Source: Bacteroidales bacterium UBA5515 (lineage in GTDB: Bacteria > Bacteroidota > Bacteroidia > Bacteroidales > P3). Taken from it: a stretch of 64,000 bases of DNA. Shown here in pieces: positions 27,893-36,417 of this stretch (within the stretch, counting starts at the first letter, position 1; the number at the start of each line of letters is the position of its first letter). The translations under genes and the position numbers were made by a program. Where the stretch lies: NCBI GenBank assembly GCA_002423895.1, contig DIOL01000011.1, forward strand, positions 106,499 through 170,498, written 5' to 3'. A model generated the notes under the pieces. It did no database searches. It had not been told where the DNA came from and saw only the letters and a list, made by a program, of their open reading frames with translations.

Positions 27893-29022
27893 AAAGCAAT
27901 ATTATATACCAAAAATGCAATTATCCAAGCTAAAATAGTTGTATAAAGAGCAAGAAATATAGCCCAACGAAGTTTTCCACTTTCTTTCCAAACAACAGTA
28001 AAAACTGCAATGCAAGGGAAGTATATTAAAACAAAAGCTAAGAAACTTGCAGCAGAAGCAATAGTGAACTCAGGAGCCAAAACACTAAGAGTACTAACAA
28101 TAAGTTCCTTTGCACTTGTCCCAGCCAAAAGGCCAATACCCATTTTCCAGTCAAATCCTAAAGGAATTAAAACGGGTTCAATAAATTTCCCAATATATGA
28201 AATAAAGCTATTTCCAGTTTCGTGAGGATTAGGGTAGTTGAAAAGGAACCATATAATAACAGATGCAATTAATACAATTCCTGCAATCTTTTTCAAATAA
28301 TCCTTAGTGTTGAACCAAATTATAGGTTTAATGTTTCTCCAAGTTGGAATCTTATATTGAGGAAGAGTCATTTTGTAGTCAGTACTAAGAGTTTTTATTA
28401 TTGTCTTCTTGAAAATTATTGCAAATAGAATTGCAAGTAAAACTCCAAAAAGATATAATATACAAAGCACTAAAACTGGATATTTAGGAAAAAAAGTTCC
28501 AATTAAAAGAATATAAATAGGCAATCTTGCAGAACAAGACATAAAAGGAATTATCAGCATGGTTACAAGCCTGTCTTTTTTATTCTCAATTGAACGTGTA
28601 GCCATAATTGCAGGAACATTACAACCAAAACCCATAATCATTGGAACAAAACTTTTCCCATGAAGTCCAATTTTATGCATAAGTTTATCCATAAGCCAAG
28701 CTACTCTTGACATATAGTTAGTTGCTTCCATTAAGGAGATAAAGAAAAACAGAATTATTATATTAGGTAAGAATATAGCCACTCCTCCAACTCCTTGAAT
28801 TATACCATAGGAAAGTAAATCGGAGATCACACCATCTGGCAATTTTTCGTGAACCAATTGACTTAGCCAGTCAAATCCTGCTTGCATCCATTGCATTGGA
28901 TATTCTCCAATATAAAAAGTGGAATAGAACATTAGCCATATTACAAACCCTAAAAATATGTATCCCCAAAACTTATGTGTAAGTATGGAGTCTATTTTCT
29001 TAGTTGTGGAAACTGATACCAT
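27880..29022 (-). CDS. FeoB-like permease lacking the N-terminal GTPase domain
   Basis: The 380-residue membrane protein matches the C-terminal transporter half of FeoB (ferrous iron uptake). It opens with KIDSILTHKFWGYIFLGF, which in full FeoB follows the G domain, then GVGGVAIFLPNI, the Gate motif with GFGCNVPAIMATR, MSCSARLPIYILLIG, and the second Gate region GTSAKELIVSTLSVL. About nine transmembrane segments are present. There is no P-loop GTPase domain: the ATG at 29022 lies exactly at the domain boundary, and only 5 bp separate it from the upstream gene. It may work with a separate G protein or have another substrate. Confidence 0.85.
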   Translation of the reverse strand: MVSVSTTKKIDSILTHKFWGYIFLGFVIWLMFYSTFYIGEYPMQWMQAGFDWLSQLVHEKLPDGVISDLLSYGIIQGVGGVAIFLPNIIILFFFISLMEATNYMSRVAWLMDKLMHKIGLHGKSFVPMIMGFGCNVPAIMATRSIENKKDRLVTMLIIPFMSCSARLPIYILLIGTFFPKYPVLVLCILYLFGVLLAILFAIIFKKTIIKTLSTDYKMTLPQYKIPTWRNIKPIIWFNTKDYLKKIAGIVLIASVIIWFLFNYPNPHETGNSFISYIGKFIEPVLIPLGFDWKMGIGLLAGTSAKELIVSTLSVLAPEFTIASAASFLAFVLIYFPCIAVFTVVWKESGKLRWAIFLALYTTILAWIIAFLVYNIALWIV

Positions 29023-29027
29023 ATATT

Positions 29028-29798
29028 TTAATATGTTTTTGTTTCAATTCCAAGAGCTCTAACTTTTTGAGCAAATGTTTCTAATTCTTCAATACTTAGT
29101 TTTTCCAAATTGCTTTCAGGAGTAACTCTGTCGATTGCATAAAGCATAACCATACGAGGCTTAACTTGTTTAACAACTTCCAACCATGCAGAAAACTCTT
29201 CTTGAGTTGTGTTGTCAATAATTTGTCCATCATTTTCACCTCTTAGAAGTAGGGTTTGCATAATTGCATCTTTGCCAAAAAGAATCAATTTTTCTTTAAC
29301 TTTTTCTATATCTACAACCTTTGGATTTGCCTTACTGATTGCATAAAACATCTTAGGGGTTGCAGAGTCAAGTTTTAAGATTGGATTATCAATCTTATGT
29401 AAAGCATTGAAAATATCTTCTTTTAAAAGGTTTGTAGCATTTGAAAGTACAGATATTTTAGCTTTTGTAGCATAAAGATTTCTTAGTTCAACAACCATAT
29501 CAATAATTTCACAAAACTCAGGATGAAGGGTTGGCTCTCCATTGCCAGAGAAAGTTATTGAATCAATAATTGTTCCATTTCCCTTAAAGAGAATTAATTT
29601 TTCTTTAAGTTCTTTCTCTATATCTTTTTTTTGAGGAACCAAATCAACAATTTCTTTTGTGTCTTCATTCCATCCACATTCACAATAAACGCAATCAAAA
29701 TTGCAAAGTTTTTTGTGAGCTGGCAAGAGATTAATCCCCAAAGAATTTCCTAATCTCCTGCTATGTATTGGTCCAAATACAATTTCATTAAATAACAT
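29028..29798 (-). CDS. Radical SAM protein (COG0731-like)
   Basis: The 256-residue protein starts with FGPIHSRRLGNSLGINLLP, followed by the radical SAM cluster motif CNFDCVYCEC (Cys32, 36, 39, plus Cys41). The SAM-binding GNGEPTLHPEF segment and a TIM-barrel body follow. This N-terminal GPxxSRRLGxSLG pattern is typical of a family related to wybutosine-type radical SAM proteins whose substrate is unknown in bacteria. It is the first gene of the overlapping operon with the FeoB-like permease, an iron-sulfur protein next to a predicted iron transporter. The catalysed reaction is not known. Confidence 0.85.
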   Translation of the reverse strand: MLFNEIVFGPIHSRRLGNSLGINLLPAHKKLCNFDCVYCECGWNEDTKEIVDLVPQKKDIEKELKEKLILFKGNGTIIDSITFSGNGEPTLHPEFCEIIDMVVELRNLYATKAKISVLSNATNLLKEDIFNALHKIDNPILKLDSATPKMFYAISKANPKVVDIEKVKEKLILFGKDAIMQTLLLRGENDGQIIDNTTQEEFSAWLEVVKQVKPRMVMLYAIDRVTPESNLEKLSIEELETFAQKVRALGIETKTY

Positions 29799-30030
29799 AT
29801 CCGATTAATTTTTTGCAAATATCAATAAAAACGATTAGAAATGGAAAGAAATTATATTTGAAGTGAAAGTTTTGTTTGTGAAGATTTGTCAAATAACAAA
29901 TTAGAGTAATGATGAAAATTAGAAGACAAGCAACAAAACTAAAATAAATAAAAATAAAATATCATCTATAAAAGAGCAAATGATATATTATCACAAATTG
30001 TGAAAAAAGCCCATAAAAGGGTATCAAAAA

Positions 30031-30060
30031 TTGATAAATATAAAATTTATAGTACTTTTG
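30031..30060 (+). promoter_or_regulatory. Promoter of the polyprenyl synthase operon
   Basis: TTG at 30031-30033 and TACTTTTG at 30053-30060 are 19 bp apart. The promoter lies inside the longer reading frame that starts with GTG at 30000, which shows that the real start is downstream at 30081. Confidence 0.7.
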
Positions 30061-30080
30061 TAATCTTATTTTTAGAAGAG

Positions 30081-31052
30081 ATGGATTTAAAAAACATAAC
30101 ACACCCAATACGAGATTACTTGGAGCTTTTTGATAAACGTTTTACTGAAAGCGTTTCTGTGGAAGGTTTCTTTATTGATGATATATCAGATTATATTCTT
30201 CATCAATCAGGTAAAAAGATACGCCCTATTCTTACATTTCTTGCAGCAAAGGCTACCAATGGAGTTACAAGTCAAACAATAAGATGTGCCTTAATTTTGG
30301 AGATACTTCACACTGCTTCCTTAGTACATGATGATGTTATTGATGAGAGTGATAAAAGAAGAGGAAAAGATACTTTAAATTTCAAATGGGGAAACAACAC
30401 TGCTGTTCTTTATGGAGATTATCTTTATGGAAAATGTCTTGAAATTATTGAAACAGAAAGTGATTTTAAACTTCTACCAATTTTTGCAATAATAACAAGC
30501 AAATTACCTTTAGGAGAGTTGATGCAGAAAGATGTGTCTGATAAAATGGATTTTAGCGAAGAAAGTTATTTCAAAGTAATTAGTAATAAAACTGCCGCTA
30601 TGATGGAAGTTGCTGCAGAAATTGGAGCAATGAGTTCTGGAGCTTCCACTGAAGAAATACAAAACTTAAAGTCTTTTGGCTATTACATGGGATTGGCTTT
30701 TCAAATTAGAGACGATATTTTGGATTTCTTCCCTGAATACAATACAGGCAAGCCTTTTGGAAACGATATAAAAGAAAAGAAAATAACACTTCCATTAATA
30801 TTTTTACTAAATGAATCATCTCAAAAAGAAAGAGAAGAAATACTGCAATTTATTCAACAGGACAATAAAAAAGAAAAAGACATACTTGATTTAATAAATA
30901 AAGTTAGAGATGGTGGCTTTATTGATAAATCAGAAGAAAAGGTTAATATGTTTTGTCATTTAGCCGAAATACAACTTAATAGATTTAAAGACTCAGAAAG
31001 TAAGAGTAGTTTAATTGACTTGCTAAATATATCTGCAAAACGAGAAAGTTAA
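30081..31052 (+). CDS. Polyprenyl diphosphate synthase (octaprenyl-type)
   Basis: This trans-isoprenyl diphosphate synthase makes the long side chain of menaquinone. The 323-residue protein has both aspartate-rich motifs: LVHDDVID near residues 81-88 and QIRDDILDFF near 208-217. Upstream of the first is GKKIRPIL, the diphosphate-binding region. The exact chain length cannot be read directly. The ATG at 30081 is preferred because a good promoter (30031-30060) sits within the upstream extension. It is followed by a thioredoxin-like gene after 36 bp. Confidence 0.93.
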   Translation: MDLKNITHPIRDYLELFDKRFTESVSVEGFFIDDISDYILHQSGKKIRPILTFLAAKATNGVTSQTIRCALILEILHTASLVHDDVIDESDKRRGKDTLNFKWGNNTAVLYGDYLYGKCLEIIETESDFKLLPIFAIITSKLPLGELMQKDVSDKMDFSEESYFKVISNKTAAMMEVAAEIGAMSSGASTEEIQNLKSFGYYMGLAFQIRDDILDFFPEYNTGKPFGNDIKEKKITLPLIFLLNESSQKEREEILQFIQQDNKKEKDILDLINKVRDGGFIDKSEEKVNMFCHLAEIQLNRFKDSESKSSLIDLLNISAKRES

Positions 31053-31088
31053 TAATTAATCTAATATAAAATTTAAGTACGTAAAAAA

Positions 31089-31610
31089 ATGAAAAAGTTT
31101 ATTTTAATCTTTGTCGCAATATTCTTATGCGGCATAACAATTAACGCACAAACAAATAACAAAAAATCTACTCTACCTACCGTAACTATAAATACTTTAG
31201 AAGGAAAAGCAATTAAAGCTTCCGAATTTTCAAATGATGGAAAACCATTTGTAATTTGCTTTTGGGCAACATGGTGTAAACCCTGCTTAATGGAACTTAA
31301 TGCAATGGCTGAACAATATGATGATTGGCAAAAAGAAACTGGAATAAAAATTTATGCAGTATCAATTGATGATGCTCGTACTTGTCCAAAGGTAAAACCA
31401 CTTGTTAGTGGTTCTGATTGGGGTTATGAAGTTGTTTTAGATCAAAACTCTGAGCTTAAACGTGCCTTAGGTGTAAATAATCCTCCTCACACTTTTATTG
31501 TTAATGAAAAAGGAGAAATTGTTTGGCAACATGTTGGATATGCTCCTGGAGATGAAGAAACCCTAATTGAAGTATATAAGAAAATTGTTAAAGGAGAAGA
31601 AGTAAAATAG
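31089..31610 (+). CDS. TlpA-like exported thioredoxin
   Basis: The 173-residue protein has a signal peptide (to about TINAQ, residue 21) and a single thioredoxin domain of the TlpA/ResA type. The redox motif WATWCKPC places the active cysteines at 63 and 66, followed by the cis-proline region NNPPHTFIV. It should act as a periplasmic thiol-disulfide oxidoreductase, probably as a reductase. The stop codon is 1 bp before the DUF6029 start, so the two are co-translated neighbours, and an Omp28 protein with its own CxxC follows. Confidence 0.9.
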   Translation: MKKFILIFVAIFLCGITINAQTNNKKSTLPTVTINTLEGKAIKASEFSNDGKPFVICFWATWCKPCLMELNAMAEQYDDWQKETGIKIYAVSIDDARTCPKVKPLVSGSDWGYEVVLDQNSELKRALGVNNPPHTFIVNEKGEIVWQHVGYAPGDEETLIEVYKKIVKGEEVK

Positions 31611-31611
31611 T

Positions 31612-33312
31612 ATGAAGAAATTATTATTAGCAATATTTCTGATTACTTGTTCTTTCAATGGTTTCTCACAAGATATTTTTGGAGGAAAAGTAACTGGAAA
31701 CTTTCAGATGGATGTTCAAGCATCAAAAGAAGATTCAATAATTGGTGCAGAGAAAGTAAGCGAAAAGCTTTTAATGAATGCCTTTACAAATATCCTTTAC
31801 ACAAATGGAGATTTTTCTGCAGGAATGCGTTTTGAAGCTTATCTAAATCCTATTCTTGGATTTGACCCACAATACAAAGGAGCAGGACTTGCCTATAGAT
31901 TTGCTTCCTATAAGAAAGACTATTTGGAGATAACTGCAGGAAATTTCTACGAACAGTTTGGAAATGGTTTAATTTTCCGTTCCTATGAAGAAAGAAACCT
32001 TGGATTAGACAATGCAATGGATGGATTAAAAATTATCGCTCGTCCAGTTAAAGGAGTTGCATTAAAAGGAGTAATAGGAAAGCAACGCTACTATTGGGAA
32101 AAGATCTGGGAAAGCGATAATTTTGGTTTGGTTAGAGGAATTGATGCTGAGGTTTCAATCAATTCTCTTTTCAAAAAGTTTGAAGCTTCACCATTGCAAA
32201 TTATTGCAGGAGGAAGTTTTGTAAGTGTTTTCGATAAGGCAGAAGATAGATTTATCATTGAACCATCAACAGGAGATAATTATAAACTTACAATGCCTGA
32301 AAATATTGGTTCTGGAGCTGCAAGATTGCAAATGTCCTATAAGGCTTTTAATCTTAATGCTGAGTATGCAAGAAAAGGACAAGATCCAAATGCAGTTAAT
32401 GGATACATATTCCATAAAGGAGAAGCAGCCTATTTATCATTGGGCTATGCAGCAAAGGGTTTAGGAATTAATGTTTCTGCAAAGAGAATAGATAATATGA
32501 GTTATAAGTCAAGAAGAGGAGAAACAGGAAACATGCTTAATGTAAATTATCTTCCTGCTCTAACTCGTCAACATTCATATTCTCTTTTTGCAATGTATCC
32601 TTACGCAACTCAAGTAAATGGAGAAATGGGTATTCAAGCAGATATTATTTATAAATTGAAAAAGAATACTTTCTTGGGAGGAAAATATGGTACTGACCTT
32701 AAGTTAAACTATTCAATAGCAAATTCAATAGATAAGAAATATGTTCAACTAAACCCTGCTGGCAATTATGAAGGAACTGAAGGATATTCATCCTCATTCT
32801 TTAAAGCTGGAGATGAAATATATTTTGAGGAATTAAATTTAGAGTTAGGTAAAAAACTTAGTTCAGATTTTAAACTAAACCTTATGTATTCTTATCAAAC
32901 CTTCAATCCAATTGCAATAGGTCATCAAGGAGAAAAATTTATTTATGCAAACGTATTTGCTGCCGATTTAACTCAAAAACTTAAGAAAAGAAGCTCCCTA
33001 AGATATGAAGTTCAACTTCTTTTAACAGAGCAAAACTATGGAGAATTTGCTGCTGGAGACTGGATTCAAGGAACTGTTGAATATAATTTGGGTGGAAAAT
33101 TCTTTGTTGCTGCAACTGACCAATGGAATTATGGCAAACTAAATGGAGAGAAAGTTCACTACTATAATTTTGCTGTTGGATACACAAAAGGAACAACAAG
33201 AATACAATTAAGTTATGGAAAACAAAGAGAAGGTATAATTTGTATTGGAGGAGTTTGCAGAATGGTTCCTGCTTCAAATGGATTATTTGCAACCATTACA
33301 AGCAGCTTTTAA
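31612..33312 (+). CDS. DUF6029 outer membrane protein
   Basis: The 566-residue protein has a signal peptide ending near NGFSQ and is beta-strand rich throughout, with many aromatic-terminated strands and a C-terminal ATITSSF typical of an outer membrane barrel. The segments GNFYEQFGNGLIFRSYEERNLG and DNAMDGLK resemble the DUF6029 family found in Bacteroidota. It contains only two cysteines, in CIGGVC close to the C-terminus, a possible redox or metal site facing the thioredoxin-like partner. It lies between the TlpA-like gene (1 bp) and the Omp28 gene (53 bp). Its function is unknown. Confidence 0.8.
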   Translation: MKKLLLAIFLITCSFNGFSQDIFGGKVTGNFQMDVQASKEDSIIGAEKVSEKLLMNAFTNILYTNGDFSAGMRFEAYLNPILGFDPQYKGAGLAYRFASYKKDYLEITAGNFYEQFGNGLIFRSYEERNLGLDNAMDGLKIIARPVKGVALKGVIGKQRYYWEKIWESDNFGLVRGIDAEVSINSLFKKFEASPLQIIAGGSFVSVFDKAEDRFIIEPSTGDNYKLTMPENIGSGAARLQMSYKAFNLNAEYARKGQDPNAVNGYIFHKGEAAYLSLGYAAKGLGINVSAKRIDNMSYKSRRGETGNMLNVNYLPALTRQHSYSLFAMYPYATQVNGEMGIQADIIYKLKKNTFLGGKYGTDLKLNYSIANSIDKKYVQLNPAGNYEGTEGYSSSFFKAGDEIYFEELNLELGKKLSSDFKLNLMYSYQTFNPIAIGHQGEKFIYANVFAADLTQKLKKRSSLRYEVQLLLTEQNYGEFAAGDWIQGTVEYNLGGKFFVAATDQWNYGKLNGEKVHYYNFAVGYTKGTTRIQLSYGKQREGIICIGGVCRMVPASNGLFATITSSF

Positions 33313-33365
33313 ATAATGGTTAATGGTTATTGATAAATGGTGAATCTCAAAAATAATAAAGAAAA

Positions 33366-34223
33366 ATGAAAAAAATAATATATATATTTGCAATTATACT
33401 TCCTTTAATTTGGGTTAGTTGTGATACTATTGAAGAAGAAGAAAGACTGGTTTATCCAAAAGGTCAAACCAAAGAAACTACTCCAATTACGAAAGTAGAT
33501 ACAATTCAAAAAGTTTTGCTTGAAGATTACACTGGATGGAAATGTGTAAATTGTCCAAGAGCTGCAGTAAAAGCAACAGAGATGATTTCTAAATATTCAG
33601 AACAATTAGTTGTTATGGCTGTTCATGCAACTGCATTTGCTAATCCTTCAACAGGGAATAATAATCTTGATTTCAAAACAGAATATGGAGAAAAATGGGC
33701 TATTGACTTTGGTTGTACATCCTTGCCAACAGGAATTATAAATAGAAAAAAGATAGGAGGAGTATATACAATTGGAGATGCAAATTGGGATAATCAAATA
33801 CAAAATACAATTAATTCTCAAGATCATATTATGAATATTAATCTTGGGGCTGAATATCGTTCTGATGACAACCAAATATTAGTCAGTACAGAAAATATAT
33901 TTCTTAAAGACTATAATTCTTCAATGCTTATTAATGTTGTAGTTTTAGAAAGTGGAATTATTGGTGTACAATATAATACTGACCCTAATTATGGAACAAC
34001 TCCAAAGATAAATGATTTTGAGTTTAATCATGTATTAAGAAAAAATGCTCTTATTGATTATTCACTAAGTCTTAATGGAGTTGCAAAAGAAACAATTATT
34101 AAAAAGAATTATCTAATAGATGTTGATCCAGATATTCAAGATATTTCTAAATGTACTGTTGTTGTATTTGTTACAGATGCACAAACTAAAGAGGTTATTC
34201 AAGTAAATGAAATTCATCTTTAA
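33366..34223 (+). CDS. Omp28-related lipoprotein with thioredoxin-like CxxC
   Basis: The 285-residue lipoprotein has the lipobox WVSC (Cys19) and belongs to the Omp28-related family of Bacteroidota surface proteins. The segment LLEDYTGWKCVNCPRAA contains a CxxC pair (Cys60, Cys63) in a thioredoxin-like fold, followed by VVMAVHATAFANP and TSLPTGIINRK, which contains the cis-proline position. The last about 120 residues form a separate beta-rich domain. Omp28 is the name of a surface antigen family; the activity is not established. It follows DUF6029 and TlpA-like genes, so a shared thiol-redox theme is likely. Confidence 0.83.
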   Translation: MKKIIYIFAIILPLIWVSCDTIEEEERLVYPKGQTKETTPITKVDTIQKVLLEDYTGWKCVNCPRAAVKATEMISKYSEQLVVMAVHATAFANPSTGNNNLDFKTEYGEKWAIDFGCTSLPTGIINRKKIGGVYTIGDANWDNQIQNTINSQDHIMNINLGAEYRSDDNQILVSTENIFLKDYNSSMLINVVVLESGIIGVQYNTDPNYGTTPKINDFEFNHVLRKNALIDYSLSLNGVAKETIIKKNYLIDVDPDIQDISKCTVVVFVTDAQTKEVIQVNEIHL

Positions 34224-34303
34224 TTTGCTGTAAGATTTTAGTGTATTTATTGTCTAAATTTAAAATTAATACAAAATAGTAGGTGTGAAGAAACAAATTA
34301 TTG

Positions 34304-34311
34304 TATATTTG
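34304..34311 (+). promoter_or_regulatory. Candidate -7 element for the T9SS cargo gene
   Basis: TATATTTG matches TAnnTTTG 25 bp before the start at 34337. No clear TTTG box is seen upstream, so the gene may also be transcribed by read-through from the Omp28 gene. Confidence 0.4.
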
Positions 34312-34336
34312 CACCATAAATTAAAAATAAAAGAAG

Positions 34337-35068
34337 ATGAAAAAAATATACTTTCTATTAACAATCCTATTAGGCCTATCTTTAGGTTTAAAAGCACAAC
34401 AAAATTTTGAATTCTCTTACAATGGAACAGTATTTACTGACACTGTTAAAATAGATGTTGCTTCAACAGGAGGAGAAGAAGTTTCATTAGATTTCATACA
34501 TTTTAAAAATATAAGTGCTGACACGATATACGTTAGAGTTTATAGACAAGACATTTATTTAAATCCAACTGCATCATTATTTATGTGTTTTGATGGAGAA
34601 TGTGTAATTGATACAATACCACAAAACGTTGTTGCACTTGTTCCTAATGTTGAATATACATCTTTTGATTTGATGTACACCTACACAAGTGATGTAACAA
34701 GCACTGCAAGAATTCATTTAGTTGATACATTAAATCTTCAACCAATACAATCATTTGTTGTTCAATATAGAAATCCAGATGCAGCTCTACCAAAACCTAT
34801 TAAATCTAATGTTCTTTCTTTAGAAGCATATCCAAATCCTGCTGCTAATAGTGCAACAATTAACTACTCTTTACCTTCAAACTACAGACAAATAACTTTA
34901 GTTTTAAGAAATATGATTGGAGAAGAATTAAAGACAGTTCAATTAAGTTCTTCTTCTAAAGGAAAACAAACAATCAATACTTATGATTTACCAAATGGAG
35001 TTTATTTCTACTCTATAATTGGTGATGGCAAAACAATTGCAACAAAAAAACTAATTGTTAAACACTAA
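34337..35068 (+). CDS. T9SS type A sorting domain-containing protein
   Basis: The 243-residue exported protein has a signal peptide (to about LKAQQ, residue 22). A beta-sandwich-like domain follows with two cysteines in MCFDGEC that could form a disulfide. A C-terminal sorting domain of about 75 residues begins LEAYPNPAANSATINYSLP and ends IATKKLIVKH. This is the type A signal cleaved during export by the type IX system, so the mature protein should be surface-attached or secreted. It follows the thiol-redox gene cluster, and a strong terminator closes the unit. Confidence 0.88.
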   Translation: MKKIYFLLTILLGLSLGLKAQQNFEFSYNGTVFTDTVKIDVASTGGEEVSLDFIHFKNISADTIYVRVYRQDIYLNPTASLFMCFDGECVIDTIPQNVVALVPNVEYTSFDLMYTYTSDVTSTARIHLVDTLNLQPIQSFVVQYRNPDAALPKPIKSNVLSLEAYPNPAANSATINYSLPSNYRQITLVLRNMIGEELKTVQLSSSSKGKQTINTYDLPNGVYFYSIIGDGKTIATKKLIVKH

Positions 35069-35112
35069 TTCACAAGGAATCCCTTTTTAAATAATAATAT
35101 ATTTAATTGATT

Positions 35113-35149
35113 AGCCTTCGCATTATTTAATAATGTCGAAGGCTTTTTA
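35113..35149 (+). terminator. Rho-independent terminator after the T9SS cargo gene
   Basis: AGCCTTCG at 35113-35120 pairs with CGAAGGCT at 35137-35144. The inner bases CATTATT/AATAATG extend the stem, and a T run follows. It lies 45 bp after the stop codon. Confidence 0.85.
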
Positions 35150-35174
35150 ATTTCCCCAAATTATCTCCTTATTC

Positions 35175-35248
35175 TAATTTACTAACTCCTTGTTTTAATT
35201 TACTGAAACCTTACTTCAGTAAAATGAAACCTTACTTTAATTTCTTAA
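35175..35248. repeat. Periodic intergenic array F, first block (21-bp period)
   Basis: TAATTTACT occurs at 35175 and 35196, its inverted relative CAGTAAAA at 35217, and TAATTTCTT at 35238. All four are spaced exactly 21 bp. The block lies after the terminator in the 489-bp gap before the ABC transporter operon. Confidence 0.7.
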
Positions 35249-35279
35249 GGAAAGGATCTAGAAAAAAGGTTTTTTAGCC

Positions 35280-35384
35280 AAAAAAAGTCAATCAAAATTC
35301 AAAAAAGATCAATCAAAATTGAAAATATATCCCTTATAATTGAAAATATATCGGATATATTTTCAATTATATCACTTGTTTTTT
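35280..35384. repeat. Periodic intergenic array F, second block (21-bp period)
   Basis: Five consecutive 21-bp units start at 35280, 35301, 35322, 35343 and 35364. TCAATCAAAATT is shared by the first two (35288, 35309), and ATTGAAAATATATC by the next two (35318, 35339). An A(or G)TC triplet sits at the same place in all five units (35287, 35308, 35329, 35350, 35371). Bases 35339-35367 form a perfect 14-bp inverted repeat around one base. GATATATTTTCAA here also occurs in array A at 8665. The remaining part of the gap holds only the operon promoter. Confidence 0.8.
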
Positions 35385-35496
35385 TAGAAAAACAATTTTA
35401 AGAAACTATTTCGCTTTTTTCATCTAAAGCTAAGCTATAATTGCAAACTCTAATTCTTAAATTTGGGGGAAATAGAGTTAAATAATGTTAAAATAC

Positions 35497-35526
35497 TTGA
35501 CAAATAAATTACGTGTTGTACTTTTG
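35497..35526 (+). promoter_or_regulatory. Promoter of the ABC/GntR/GIN operon
   Basis: TTG at 35497-35499 and TACTTTTG at 35519-35526 are 19 bp apart, 31 bp before the ABC ATPase start. Confidence 0.75.
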
Positions 35527-35528
35527 CG

Positions 35529-35542
35529 GTGTATTAATAAAC
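35529..35542 (+). promoter_or_regulatory. Possible GntR-type operator at the transcription start
   Basis: GTGTATTAATAAAC is a near-perfect palindrome (12 of 14 positions, centre TATTAATA) placed directly after the -7 box. YtrA-type GntR repressors in such operons usually autoregulate through an inverted repeat overlapping the promoter, and this operon encodes one at 38158. The link is inferred. Confidence 0.45.
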
Positions 35543-35557
35543 TAACACACTATAACA

Positions 35558-36406
35558 ATGATTAAAATAAATGATTTAAACTTTTCTTACAAGAGAAATA
35601 AACTTGTAACAAATAATGTAAACCTGAACATCCAAAAAGGCTATATTCATGGTCTTTTGGGGAAAAATGGTACAGGAAAAACAACACTTTTGAAGCTTAT
35701 TGCTGGATTATTATTCCCAGATAGTGGCAAAATTGAAGTTATGGGCTTTAATCCACAAAAACGTCAAGTTGGGTTCTTGTCTAATGTGTTTTTCTTACCA
35801 GAAGAATTTGATGTATACAAAATGAGCATTGAAGATTATGTTAAAACACATGCTCCTTTTTATCCTAATTTTTCAATGGATGATTTTGATGATTTTTTAA
35901 ACGAATTTGAGATATATAACAAGAAAGAAAAACTAACTTCTCTTTCTTTTGGAACAAGAAAAAAAGTGATTATTGCTTTTGGATTGGCAACTCATTCAAA
36001 ACTTATGATTTTGGACGAACCAACAAATGGTTTGGATATTCCTTCAAAGAGTCAGTTCAGAAAAATTATTCTAAAGGCAATGAATGAAGAAACTTCTATT
36101 ATTATTTCAACCCACCAAGTTAGAGATTTGCATAATTTGATTGACAGTATCATTATTTTAGATGAAGGAAATATATTGTTAAATGCATCTAATCAAGAAA
36201 TAACATCAAAACTTTATTTTGGAGTTGCCACAGAAGAAAATGCTCAATCAGATATTCTTTACTCTGAAGAATCAATTAGTGGGAATGTTTTTGTTAAGGA
36301 AAACAAAGAAAACTTAGAATCAAATATTGATATTGAACTTCTATTTAACTCAGTTTTCCAAAACAAAGAAAGAATTAAGAATTTATTCTCAAACTCTAAT
36401 AGATAA
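35558..36406 (+). CDS. ABC transporter ATP-binding protein (YtrB-like)
   Basis: The 282-residue ATPase has Walker A GKNGTGKTT (about 35-43), a degenerate signature SLSFGTRKK in place of LSGGQ, Walker B LMILDEPTNGLD and the H-loop ISTHQV. The last about 70 residues are an extra domain without motif. With two adjacent integral membrane proteins and a small GntR regulator it forms a system of the YtrA/YtrB type, whose members respond to envelope stress or antibiotics in Firmicutes. The transported substrate here is unknown. It is the first gene after a promoter and possible operator. Confidence 0.88.
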   Translation: MIKINDLNFSYKRNKLVTNNVNLNIQKGYIHGLLGKNGTGKTTLLKLIAGLLFPDSGKIEVMGFNPQKRQVGFLSNVFFLPEEFDVYKMSIEDYVKTHAPFYPNFSMDDFDDFLNEFEIYNKKEKLTSLSFGTRKKVIIAFGLATHSKLMILDEPTNGLDIPSKSQFRKIILKAMNEETSIIISTHQVRDLHNLIDSIIILDEGNILLNASNQEITSKLYFGVATEENAQSDILYSEESISGNVFVKENKENLESNIDIELLFNSVFQNKERIKNLFSNSNR

Positions 36407-36417
36407 GATATAAAGTT

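Noticed and set aside
30000..30080. GTG start of the polyprenyl synthase at 30000
   Set aside because: A promoter with 19-bp spacing lies inside this extension and the family match begins after the ATG at 30081.
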